A stretch of DNA of 64,000 bases from Scilla litardierei (lineage: Eukaryota; Streptophyta; Magnoliopsida; Asparagales; Asparagaceae). The translations under genes and the position numbers were made by a program. The notes under the pieces are model-generated. The model saw nothing but the letters and a program-made list of their open reading frames with translations. It was not told the origin of the DNA and searched no databases. This document shows, piece by piece, positions 1-9,252 of the stretch (position 1 is its first letter; every line of letters begins with the position of its first letter). The DNA is taken from assembly GCA_030789695.1 (NCBI GenBank), contig CM061139.1, forward strand, positions 9,687,878 to 9,751,877. The letters are read 5' to 3'.

Positions 1-264
1 TGTCGATATCATCGGGAACATGGCCATGACACTGACGAGTGTTTTACATTGATGAGTGATATTGAGCAGTTGATCCAGGAGGGCCATCTCCAGGGCTTCG
101 TCGAGGGAAGTAGACAGGCGCGCAAGGAGAGAGTACCCCCGGGCGCACAGCGACCGGACCAACCCCAGAACACCGAGCAAAATGCCTCTCGCCAGCCTAG
201 GGCGGTCATGTGCATAGATGTGATATGCGGTGGGCTATCCTGGGGGGGTGTCATCGTCAGCTAG
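1..264 (+). pseudogene. gag: C-terminal end of Tat-type gag (fragment)
   Basis: Frame 1 opens at base 1 with a Cys-His cluster of the form C-x2-H-x5-H-x4-C (bases 1-42). This is followed by an ILQ/EGHLQ-FVE segment and an arginine/proline-rich stretch ending near VICGGLSWGG. Tat and Retand gag proteins typically end with a zinc finger, a DEIE-LI-xG-xL-xxF motif and a GG-rich motif just before protease. The frame stops at 262-264, and the protease continues in another frame, so there is a frameshift between them. The role would be capsid and RNA binding. The N-terminal capsid part is outside the window. Confidence 0.7.
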
Positions 265-760
265 GAAGGCGTATACTCGGCAAGTGAGGATGACGGGCGT
301 AGGTGAAGAGGCGAAGAGTATCTCAGCCCCCATCTTATTCTCTTACGACGACCTGGAGGGGGTCGAATTTCCACATGATGACGCCATCGTCATCGAAGCC
401 CAGATTGGAACGGCCATAGTCAGCCGTCTTTTGATCGAAACCGGGAGTTAATGCGACATTCTTTTTATGTCGACGATTGGAAAGATGAAACTGAGGCAGG
501 CCGATCTGAGGCCGTGCACAGGACCGATCGTCGGCTTCACCGGCCACTCGGCTCCCATCACCGGTGTCATCACCCTGTTGATGTCTCTAGGGGAGGAGCC
601 AAGGATTGTCACTAGGATGACGAAGTTCGTCGTCGTCGACATGGCCTCGGCATACAACAACATCATTGGGCGGCCATACATTACCGCCATTGAAGCCCTC
701 CCCTAGCTCCTGCACCAGATGGTCAAGTTCCAGAATTCGCAGGGGGTTGGACGAGTTCGA
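230..760 (+). pseudogene. Tat-type retroviral-like aspartic protease, broken
   Basis: Frame 2 reads through a DDLEGV-xFPHDDA segment, then LLIETGS, CDILF, LRPCTGPIVGFTGHS, a VVDMASAYNNIIGRP block and MVKFQNSQGVG. This is the usual order of the protease domain in Tat/Retand polyproteins, which cuts Gag-Pol in the particle. Stops lie at 449-451, directly after the active-site GS, and at 704-706. The catalytic Asp of Asp-Thr-Gly is Glu here (IETGS), so the enzyme would be dead even without the stops. The equivalent region of T2 (37975-38093 joined to 61812-62150) is similar. Downstream, 760-880 keeps weak similarity to the protease-RT linker. Confidence 0.75.
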
Positions 761-1022
761 GGGAGCTAGAGACTATCTCGAAGCTGCTATGTCGGCTCCA
801 CCAAGCACAAGGCCCCCGAGCAAGCCCAGCTCATCAAACTCAGCTACCATCCGAAGGACGATGGCGATCAACCAATGAAGGCAGTAGGCTAGCCCGTTAC
901 ATGAACAATGAGCATTTCTTCCCATGTTATCTAAAGTTTTGTAAATATAACTATCATTTTCTATGCATATTCTCAAATATCGCCGTCTCCATTTAGAAAT
1001 TTCAGCTCTCCTTAAATAATCT

Positions 1023-2127
1023 CAAACTCCGGGGCAGGCTGACGAGCTTCACCCCCAATAGGATCGCCCCAGGGGTTAAGGAATGAGCTACGGCTCGCAC
1101 CCTCCCCTCCATCAACTCTGGGGCAAGCTTGACGGCTTCTCCCTTGATAGTGTCGTCGGGTGAGACAAGGAACAAGTGACGGCTCGCACCCTCCCCATCC
1201 CTCAACTCCGGAGCAGGTTGACGAGCTTCGCCCTCGATAGGATCGCCCCGAGGGTTAAGAAACGAGCTACGGCTTGCACCCTCCCCTCCATCAACTCCGG
1301 GGCAAGTTTAACGGCTTCGCCCTCTATAGGGTCACCGGGTGGGACAAGAAACGGGTGACGGCTCGCACCCTCCCCTCCCTCAACTCCATGGCAAGCTTAT
1401 GAGCTTCGCCCCCTATAGGCTCTTGGTGGATTAAGGACCGAGCTACGGCTCACACCCTCCCCATCCCTCAACTCTGGGGTAGGCTGATGAGCTTCGCTCT
1501 CGATAGGATCGCCTGGGGGGGTTAAGGAACGCGCTACGGCTCGCACCCTCCCCTCCATCAACTTCGGGGTAAGCTTGACGGCTTCGCCCTCTATAGGGTC
1601 ACCAGGTGGGACAAGGAACGGGTGACAGCTTGCACCCTCCTCTCCCTCAACTTCGGGGCTAGCTTACGAGCTTCACCCCCGATAGGCTCCGGTTGGGTTA
1701 AGGACCGAGCTACGGCTCGCACCCTCCCCATCCCTCAACTCCGGGGCAAGCTGACAAGCTTTGCCATCAATAGGATCGCCCAGGTGGTTAAGGAACGAGC
1801 TACGGCTCGCACCTTTCCCTCCATCAACTCTGGGGCAGGCTTAACAGCTTTGCCCTCGATAGGGTCGCCGGGTGGGACAAGGAACGGGTGACGGCTCGCA
1901 CCCGCCCCTCCCTCAACTCTGGGGCAAGCTTACGAGCTTTGCCCCTGATAGGCTCCGGGTGGGTTAAGGACCGAGCTACAGCTCGCACCCTCTCCATCCA
2001 TTAACTACGGGATAGGCTGATAAGCTTCACCCTCGATAGGATCGTCGGTGGGTTAAGGAACGAGCTACGGCTCGCACCCTTCCCTCCCTCAACTCCAGGG
2101 CAAGCTTGACGGATTTGCCTCAATCGT
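1023..2127 (+). repeat. 89-90 bp tandem repeats with three-unit higher-order pattern (T1 3' UTR)
   Basis: About twelve units begin with CAACTCCGGGGCA, at roughly 1023, 1113, 1203, 1292, 1381, 1467, 1557, 1645, 1738, 1826, 1916, 2003 and 2090. Units fall into three types by their middle: A (GGATCGCC), B (GGGTCGCCGGGTGGGACAAG) and C (GGCTCCGGG). The order reads ABAB then CAB repeated, a higher-order period near 268 bp. The array is interrupted by G1 at 2127 and resumes at 18191. Tandem repeats in the hypervariable 3' untranslated region are known for Tat/Ogre elements and can seed satellites. Short open frames across the array are repeat artefacts. Confidence 0.9.
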
Positions 2128-2480
2128 TGTCATGCCCCGCTTCCCAAGTATGGAAGGCGAGACACGAAGAGGTCTGCTAAGACTTGGAGCTGTGAAGCTA
2201 CAGTCTGATAAGCGTCTGTGTGTTCATCCATTCGCAGATTCTTGCATTTCAATGAAAAAACAACAATAAATATGAATGCATGCAATAAAATAACCAACAT
2301 TCAAAACATCCATTTCATTATTCCAAACATCCACAGATAACATCAAAAAAGAGAATATGAGTCTAAAAAGAAGGCTCAAACATGGCCGAAACTAAAACAA
2401 GATGAGGTGCTACGCATCAAAAAGTCTAACAATAGCAACTAGGAAAGCAACAACAACTAAGAAAACGTCTCCAGCTGAGG

Positions 2481-2588
2481 CTAAGACTGGTTTTCGGTAT
2501 CCTCGAACTGGACGTCAGCAACAGCCTCAAGCTCGACGTCAGCAAACTGGTCGTCCTCAGCAACAACCTCAGACTCAAAACCTGACAT
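2481..2588 (-). CDS. Conserved 35-residue acidic LTR ORF (G1 3' LTR copy)
   Basis: A short ORF starting MSGFESE and ending DTENQS, strongly rich in Asp and Glu, with no recognised family. Its start codon lies inside the left arm of a 9-bp inverted repeat, TGACATGTG/CACATGTCA (2583-2591 and 2611-2619). An ORF of exactly 108 nt with the same acidic character and the same QS ending is at the matching place in the other G1 LTR (15984-16091) and in both G2 LTRs (28864-28971, 36269-36376). Flanking LTR sequence has diverged much more, which suggests selection on the peptide or on its upstream-ORF role. An in-frame upstream ATG would extend this copy only. Confidence 0.55.
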   Translation of the reverse strand: MSGFESEVVAEDDQFADVELEAVADVQFEDTENQS

Positions 2589-3204
2589 GTGACACCCAAA
2601 GAGAAAAAGACACATGTCAGCAAAAATCTCCAAAAGGAAAACGGAGACTTTTGTGCAAGGAAACATAGAATGCAACTAGCAGTTTAAAATGATGATGACA
2701 TGGCATGATATTTTAATAAATGCAGCAGTTTAAACATGGACATGATATTTTGCAATGCATGACATGTCGTAGCAAGAGCTACTAAACAATATTCACGATT
2801 TCACGATTTCACGAAAAACACGCATTCACGATGTGCACAGGGTTTACGCCTTTCAGCTGAAGTTGCTGTACGAGCACACTTCTACGCTGAGTGATCGCTT
2901 AACCCTACCCCTCTACGTGTGTATAAACTGGCACTCATCTTCTGGATCATGAGACATGAAGTGTTCTTTATTTGGCATAGGGGTGCACATAGCCTCATTA
3001 CATGCTATAGGAGTCAAAATCCTTCTCGTCGCAGCTTGCATTTCATTAGTAATGTGTGCTACACATTCACGACGAGACATTTAAATGCATGAAATGACAT
3101 GCGATATGCAATATGATAGTATGAAAGCAGTTAATAAAATGTGTACATTATATCAAATTAAACGTGACATGTGATATGCATGAAATGACATGGCAAGGGT
3201 GTCA

Positions 3205-3272
3205 GATCTAGCTTCGTTGTCAAGCTAGATCAAGAATGGGTGTCGGATCTAGCTTCGTTGTCAAGCTAGATC
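3205..3272. repeat. Two tandem LTR hairpins (G1 3' LTR)
   Basis: Arms GATCTAGCTT and AAGCTAGATC at 3205-3214/3222-3231 and again at 3246-3255/3263-3272, each with a 7-nt loop CGTTGTC. The other G1 LTR has the pair near 16516-16584. Each G2 LTR has one version with arms ACTAGCTT and AAGCTAGT (28021-28043; about 35427-35449). Relative to element direction all have the same sense, so this is a conserved structured element of the LTR leader. Confidence 0.7.
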
Positions 3273-4881
3273 AAATATGGTGTCTAGGCGACTATCATTT
3301 CACCGCTTAGTCTCTTTTACACAAATATTCAGAATAGCCTAAACATGGCTTAACAATTTACTGTGCAAGCTTCACTTGCCTGAAATAATCGTCCGTAATC
3401 TCAGTTCAACGGTGGTCCAGATCTTCCTATATGCTCAATCACCAATCGCCAATCACCAACCTACAGTCCCGTATTATTTATCTTCAATTAGTGATTTAAC
3501 CAAAACAATGAAATATTACGATTTTTATCTTGTTTAAACAGGCGGGTGTTTGGGTTTCCTACAGATCGGGGATTTACCTCAACACGACGTGATAGCTACA
3601 CTGATGTCGGGTAGCAACGTCAGTGGTTGGATTCCGGTAGCGAGCGAGGTACGGTGAACTACGGTGAAGACAGCGGCAGCCAGAGACAACGGTAGCACGA
3701 CACGAAGATGGCCGCGGGAGGTGAATGAATGGCAGGGCTGCGGTCTAGGGGCTTGCGACCGGGGTTGCTGCGCACGGGGTGGCGCGGACTGCTGTTGTTG
3801 GCCGACGGTGGGACAGGGCTGTCGTGCGATGCGCGACAGTGAGGAGGGGGTGCAACAACGGCAAGAGGAAGAGAGGGTTTGCATGGAGGGAGAGGGAAGA
3901 GGTGCGGCAGTTTTGGTGGAGGTCGTGGGGTTTTGTGCGGCAGGCCGGCGGGTGCAGGTGGTTTAGGGGATGGCCGACTGTTGCTACCGGTAAGGGGAGG
4001 CCGGCGTGAGTGATAGGGGCTGGCTGCATGGCAAAAGGGAGGGGAGCCGTGGGTTTTCGGGGCTAAGCTGGCAGTTTTTTTGGATGGAGGATGGATGTTT
4101 GGCAGTATAGAGGGGGTTGCCGGCGGTTTATGGAGGAGGGTGGCCAGAGTTGGGTGGCCGGCGATGGGTGGCCGGTGGCTAAGGATGCTCGGGTGTCGTG
4201 CGACTATGGTATTGAGAAGTGGCGGCTGGCTTACGTGAGTAAACCCTAGGAGAAAAGCTCACGTTGTAATAGGATGGGGTTGCTAAATAGGGTAGGAAAG
4301 GGGGTAGAATTTAGGTGATTGGAGAGAGTGTGTGAGAGAGGGGGAGGGTACAACTAGGGTGCAATTATCTAGGAGAATATTTCTTGATACGTATGATATC
4401 CAGAGATTTGATTAGGTATAATTAAGATTCCAATTTTGAATTAATTAGGGCTAAGTATATGTTGAAAGTGATTAGGGTGAAAGGTCAGTCTAACGGTGTC
4501 CGATAAATTTAAGAAAAATATCGGGACGACCGTGTCGACGAGAGATTCTAGACTACAATGATCGGTCACGTGCTAGGTCACAGAAAACGGAACTAAAAAT
4601 AAAAAGATCAAACATCGAAGTCTAAAGTTACGACACCCCTTCAATCAAAGCTGATTTGTGGGAGAACGACCTGTAAAATGTCGTTCACAAAAAATTCCAC
4701 AAATAAGTACTCTCTCAGAGGGTCATAACGGTATATTACTTCGTGCGTTTGGGATACAAGAGAAGGTCACAAAAAAATACGTGTACGGAAAAGAAAGTAT
4801 GCACAGAAAACACACGATCGAAAAGCGACCGTGACATCCTATCAACCTTATGAATGATTCCGCCCTCGGAATCTACATCAT

Positions 4882-7800
4882 CTACTGCTCAGGAAATAAA
4901 TGCGTGAAGCGCTCTCTCATCTCTTCCTCGCGCTCCCGGGTAGACTCCCCAGGTGAACCATGACGCCACTACACTCTAAACAGGTCGACGGTCTTATTCC
5001 TCATCTGCTTCTGCCGTCGATCCAGAATCTCTACTGGTTGTTGATCGTAGGTCAGGTCCGATCGGACTGTGATCTCTGAGAAATCCATGGCATGAGATGG
5101 ATCACTGACGTACCGACGTAACTGAGATACGTGAAACACGTCGTGAACTCCCTCCAGTGATGGCGGCAACACCAAGCGGTAAGCCACTGCTCCAACTCGC
5201 TCTAGGACGTTAAAGGGTCCAATATACCTCGGACTCAGCTTGCCTCCCTTCCCAAATCAAATAACTCCTCGATTCAGAGAGATTTTGAGGAAAACATGGT
5301 CTTCAGGCTGAAACTCCAACGGTCGCTGTTTAGCATTTGCCCAATGCTTGAAACAGTCTTGAGCAATCCTTAGCTTCTACCTAATGTTCCTCACGACATC
5401 CACTGCCTCAACAATCATCTCTGGCCCTAACAGCTCCCTGTCACCAATGTCATCCCAGCTCAGTGGCGATCGACATTTCTTCCCATAAATCACGACAAAT
5501 GGCGACAAGCCAATGCTTGCCTGGTAGCTGTTGTTATAGGAAAACTCCACATGATGAAGACGATCCTCCCATGTTCCATTGAAATCCAACATGCATGCTC
5601 TCAGCATGTCCTCCAGAATCTGAATCGTCCTTTCGGACTGGCCAATTGTCTGTGGGTGGTACGCGGTGCTGAAACTCAGACTTGTACCCAGACTCTTCTG
5701 CAGACTCTGCCAAAATTGAGATGTGAATCTCGTGTCTCTGTCCGACACGATACTCACGGGGACTTCGTGAAGTCGCACGATCTCCTATACGATTCACGTT
5801 ACATCACTATCTATACTAGGGAAAGGAAATAAAAACGGAGAGTAACAGAATTTACCTCCATGTATCTCCTTGCTAGCATTTCCGTCGACTGTCCCACTTG
5901 AAAAGGGATGAAGTGCGCAGATTTGGTCAATCGGTCTACAATTACCCAAACCGCGTCATTCTTCTTCGGACTCTGAGGTAATCCAGTCACGAAATCTATA
6001 GTGATGTGTTGCCACTTCCACTCTGGAATCGAAAGTGGCTGTACCAACCCAGCCGTACGTTGATGCTCCGCCTTAACCTGCTGGCACACTAAACACTTGG
6101 CAACACTCTGTGCCACACTCCGCTTCATGCCATGCCACTAGTAGTTCATGCGAAGGTCCGTGTACATCTTAGTGCCTCCAAGATGCACAGAATACGGTGA
6201 ATTATGTGCCTCAACAAGCAACTCTTCTCTAACATCTCCAGCTGGCACACAAAATCTGGCTTCATACCTCAGTGAGCCATCCTCATGAATCAGAAAGTCA
6301 GTCCGCAGACCGGCTTCTACCTGCTCATGGATCTTCTTCAGTGTCAGATCTCCAGCCTGACCTGCCTTGATCCGATCCATGATCGTCGACTGTATCTGCA
6401 TACACATCAGCGATGAAACCTCTCCAGGAAGCACAATCTCAATGCCTGACTCACAGAACTCCTGCTGCAACCTCCACTGTGAAGTCAACATCATAACTGC
6501 TGAAAGTCTGCTCAGGGCATCAGGAACAACGTTCACCTTGCCAGTATGATATTGCAAGTCGATCTCATAATCCGCCAAGAGCTCCAACCACCGACGCTGT
6601 CACATGTTGAGCTCCTTCTGCATAAAGATATATTTAAAGCTTTTGTGATCAGTGAAAATCTTCACTTTCTTAGTCAGCAGGAAATGGCTCCAAATCTTGA
6701 GCGCAAATACGACTGCAACCAACTCCAAATTGTGCGTCGGGTAGTTCTTCTCATGAGCCTTGAGCTGTCGAGAAGCGTACGCGACCACGTGTCATGCTGA
6801 TGCAAAACACAACCGAGGCCTTTGCCAGATGCATCACAAAAGATCTCGAAGCCACCACTCCGATCAGGCATAGCTAGAACAGGTGCTGACGTCAATCTCG
6901 CCTTCAGAATAGAAAAGGCCTCCTCTCAAGCATCGGACCAAACGAACGGTATATCTTTCCTCGTCAGTCTAGTCATCGGCTCTGCAATACGAGAGAAATC
7001 CTTGATGAAGCACCGATAATATCCTACTAGCCCAAGAAAACTCCTGATCTCTGACGCTGTCCACGGAATTGGCCGCTCTCTGATAGCCTTGATCTTCTCC
7101 AGATCCACGGATATGCCATCTCCTGACACTACATGTCCAAGGAATGCAACTCTATCCAACCAGAACTCGCACTTGGAATACTTCGCACACAGACGATGCT
7201 TACTCAGGATCTCCAGAACTGTCCTCAAGTGCTCAGCATGCTCCACTTCCGACTTGGAATATATCAAGATGTCCTCAATAAAGATAACGATGAACTTATC
7301 TAAGAAGTCATAGAAAATCAGGTTCATCAGGTTCATGAAAACTGCCGGTGCATTGGTCACACCAAAAGGCATAACCACGAACTCGTAATGTCCATACTTC
7401 GTTCTGAACACTGTCTTCTGCACATCCTCCTTCTTCACTCTCGGCTGGTGATATCTGCTCCTGAGATCCAGTTTAGAGAATATCCTCGATCCTCCAAGCT
7501 GATCGAAAATTTCATCTATACACGGCAACGGATACTTGTTCTTGATGGTGACGACATTCAACTCTCTGTATTCCACGCACATACGACGTGAACCGTCCTT
7601 CTTCTTCAACATCAATACAGGTGCTCCCCACGGGGACACGCTAGGATGAATGTAACGCTTCTGCAAGAGCTCATCCAACTGTCTACGTAGCCCCTCCAAC
7701 TCTGCCGGGCCATACGATATGGTGCTTTCGAAATGGGCTGCGCTCCCGGAATAAGATCAATCGAGAACTCAAGAGCTCGATCGGGCGGCAGTCCTGACAT

Positions 7801-8117
7801 CTCCTCGGGAAAGACGTCATAGAAATCTCTCACCACAGCTGGTCTACTCACCTCTATCTCATAGCTACTATCTCCACCACTGGCTTGGCCCGAAACCTGA
7901 CAAGCCCAAGCAAACTGCTACCGCTGCTGAACTCGAAGGTCGGATGACCTAAAATCTCAAACACCACCTTCTTCCGTTGGCAGTTGATCGTAGCAAAGAA
8001 ACAACCAAGCCAATCCATCCCAAGAACAGCATCATAATTGGTAATGTCGTGGATGATAAAATCGGCATATAGCTCATGTCCACAGACAACCAAGGGACAT
8101 GATCTGCAACCAAGGTG
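4882..8117 (-). pseudogene. pol: G1 pol: protease C-part, RT, RNase H, integrase (decayed)
   Basis: Read on the minus strand from 8117 to a stop at 4882-4884. The order is the protease remainder ([22 protein letters not shown]), RT at about 7700-6930 with VSPWGAPVL, a YRELN motif and FIEDI at the catalytic site, RNase H (DASGKGLG), the integrase zinc-binding region ([12 protein letters not shown]), the core with DRDTRF, and a tail with [17 protein letters not shown]. The RT site FIEDI differs from FIDDI in G2, losing one catalytic Asp. Stops interrupt the frame near 4969, 5376, 6135 and 6597, with frameshifts around 6800-6930 and 7700. A 71-nt intron (5785-5855) lies in integrase. Inactive, but clearly homologous to G2 pol throughout. 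Confidence 0.9.
5785..5855 (-). other. Putative intron 2 in G1 integrase (71 nt)
   Basis: On the minus strand the exon ends with ATGGAG, the intron begins GTAAATTC and ends CGTATAG, and the exon resumes GAGATCGTGCG. Joining gives [20 protein letters not shown] with no missing or extra residue relative to the usual integrase core. The G2 intron at 33124-33194 is at the same codon boundary and is also exactly 71 nt. Left in, it shifts the frame and ends the protein early. Confidence 0.75.
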
Positions 8118-9240
8118 TGTTGAGTATTGGACTCCCCGGATTTGGTTTTGGATGATGAGCAAACATAAATATATCATGAACTAACAATTTGTGAGCGCAG
8201 TTATGGAGATCGTCGCCAAATTCACGAGAACACTCAAAGCGACATCTTAAGACTTCTCAAAGCTCGTATTCAATGTCTAAAGCTTCGTTGAAGCTTTTGG
8301 ACCTTTTTGGAAGTCATGAAGATTTGATCGGAGCTTTCGAAGACCGTTCGCTAAGGTTTATTTTATAGTCTTTTAGCTTCGATTTATAGAATGTTAAGCC
8401 TTGAGTAATTCTTACATGTCTATCTTCATATCGCTCCTATCTTAGCTCTAGGATCTTAGTACAAGTCCATTCTAACTTCCTCGAAGCATCGCGCTTCGAT
8501 TCGGACTTGTTTGTGCATGTTAGTTGGTACAAAATATGTACTGACCGACTAGATGGTGATCTAGTCGGTCAGCAAAGCTTCTTGGACCGACTAGTATGAG
8601 TTAATCTTTTCTTGTTCAGTACTGTTTACAGTTAGTCGGTCTACGTTGACTCACCGACCGACTAGTTTGTGAACTAGTCGGTCAGTGATGCTTCTTTGAC
8701 CGACTAGTTGGACTTTACTGTACATGCCAATTTTCTCCTGAGCTATTGTTTATCGCTAGTCGGTCTAAGAATGTTTGGCGACCGACTAGTTATTGATCTA
8801 GTCGGTCAACATTTGTTCTTGGACCGACTAAATCAATTTGTATTCAGACTATTAGTTTTTGACTCTTAGTCGGTCTAAGTTCACTGACCGACCGACTAGT
8901 TGTGAAACTAGTCGGTCAGACAGTCTTCTTGGACCGACTAGATTTCTAGGTCTGAAATTCAATCTGTTCACTGTTCACCTCTTAGTCGGTCTATGTTGAA
9001 TCACCGACCGACTAGTTGATGAACTAGTCGGTCAGTGGTTGTTCTTTGATCGACTAGTCTGCTTCAGATTTAGATCCGTTGGAGTTTTGAAAGCGACGTT
9101 TCTTTCTCTCTTTTCCCTTGATCCTTTAAATACCTGAAGGGGTTATTTCATAGGATCCAAGGCTGCTATTTCCAGAGTTCTATTGATTCAAAGAGAAGCT
9201 TTCAACTCTCATCTTCAAGCTCTTCCATTCTCAAGAATCT
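8118..9240 (+). repeat. C1 5' LTR, truncated at its 3' side
   Basis: 1123 bp matching the first 1123 bp of the 1732-bp 3' LTR, then breaking off at CAAGAATCT. The upstream half holds an array of ACCGACTAGT/ACTAGTCGGT palindromes (about 8541-9059), just before the promoter TATA box CTTTAAATAC at 9124-9133. Since U5 and the end of the LTR are lost, this LTR can still promote transcription but cannot support normal strand transfer. Confidence 0.9.
8541..9059 (+). promoter_or_regulatory. Palindrome array in C1 LTR (ACTAGT core)
   Basis: Five or so units of roughly 110-125 bp. Each combines TTAGTCGGTCTA, a GACCGACTAGTT...AACTAGTCGGTC pair and a trailing TTGGACCGACTA. The 14-mer ACCGACTAGTCGGT is a perfect palindrome and the paired arms could form hairpins. 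The array sits upstream of the TATA box, where enhancer-like elements are expected. The same array occurs at 12883-13402, in solo LTR C2 (21204-21713) and in the unrelated gypsy element G2 (27027-27427, 34434-34835). Palindrome-rich cis-regions upstream of the TATA box are reported for maize Sireviruses. Confidence 0.85.
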
Positions 9241-9252
9241 AAAGAATTTGAG

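Larger units (their letters stand above)
1..2127 (+). mobile_element. Tat-like Ty3/gypsy element T1, left segment
   Basis: Remnant of a Tat-lineage gypsy retrotransposon whose 5' part lies outside the window. It holds the end of gag, a protease region, a short decayed linker (707-1022, no intact frame) and tandem repeats. The same repeats resume at 18191 after element G1, so 1-2127 and 18191-20042 are one element split by an insertion. Reverse transcriptase, RNase H and integrase are missing between about 885 and 1020, so the copy is defective. Lineage is inferred from the gag zinc-finger spacing, the protease wording and the repeat-bearing 3' untranslated region typical of Tat/Ogre elements. 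Confidence 0.8.
2128..4836 (-). repeat. G1 3' LTR
   Basis: Starts TGTCATGCCCCGCTTCCC and ends CGACCGTGACA on the plus strand. It is 2709 bp against 2542 bp for its partner at 15649-18190. The length difference is mostly about 190 bp near 2652-2843, which holds repeated CATGATATTTT-like words and is absent from the partner. Within it are the 108-nt acidic ORF (2481-2588), a stem-loop at 2583-2619 and two tandem hairpins (3205-3272). G/C-rich sequence at 3660-4180 carries short open frames on both strands that resemble no known protein. The adjoining minus-strand polypurine-like tract is at 4837-4849. Confidence 0.92.

Noticed and set aside
3660..4030. G/C-rich frames of about 100 codons on both strands in the G1 LTR
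   Set aside because: Overlapping frames on opposite strands, low-complexity composition, no conservation of frame with the other LTR copy at 16890-17420.
8541..9059. Regularly spaced palindromes considered as a CRISPR-like array
   Set aside because: Spacers are themselves repeated between copies and between elements, the setting is a plant LTR and no cas genes exist.
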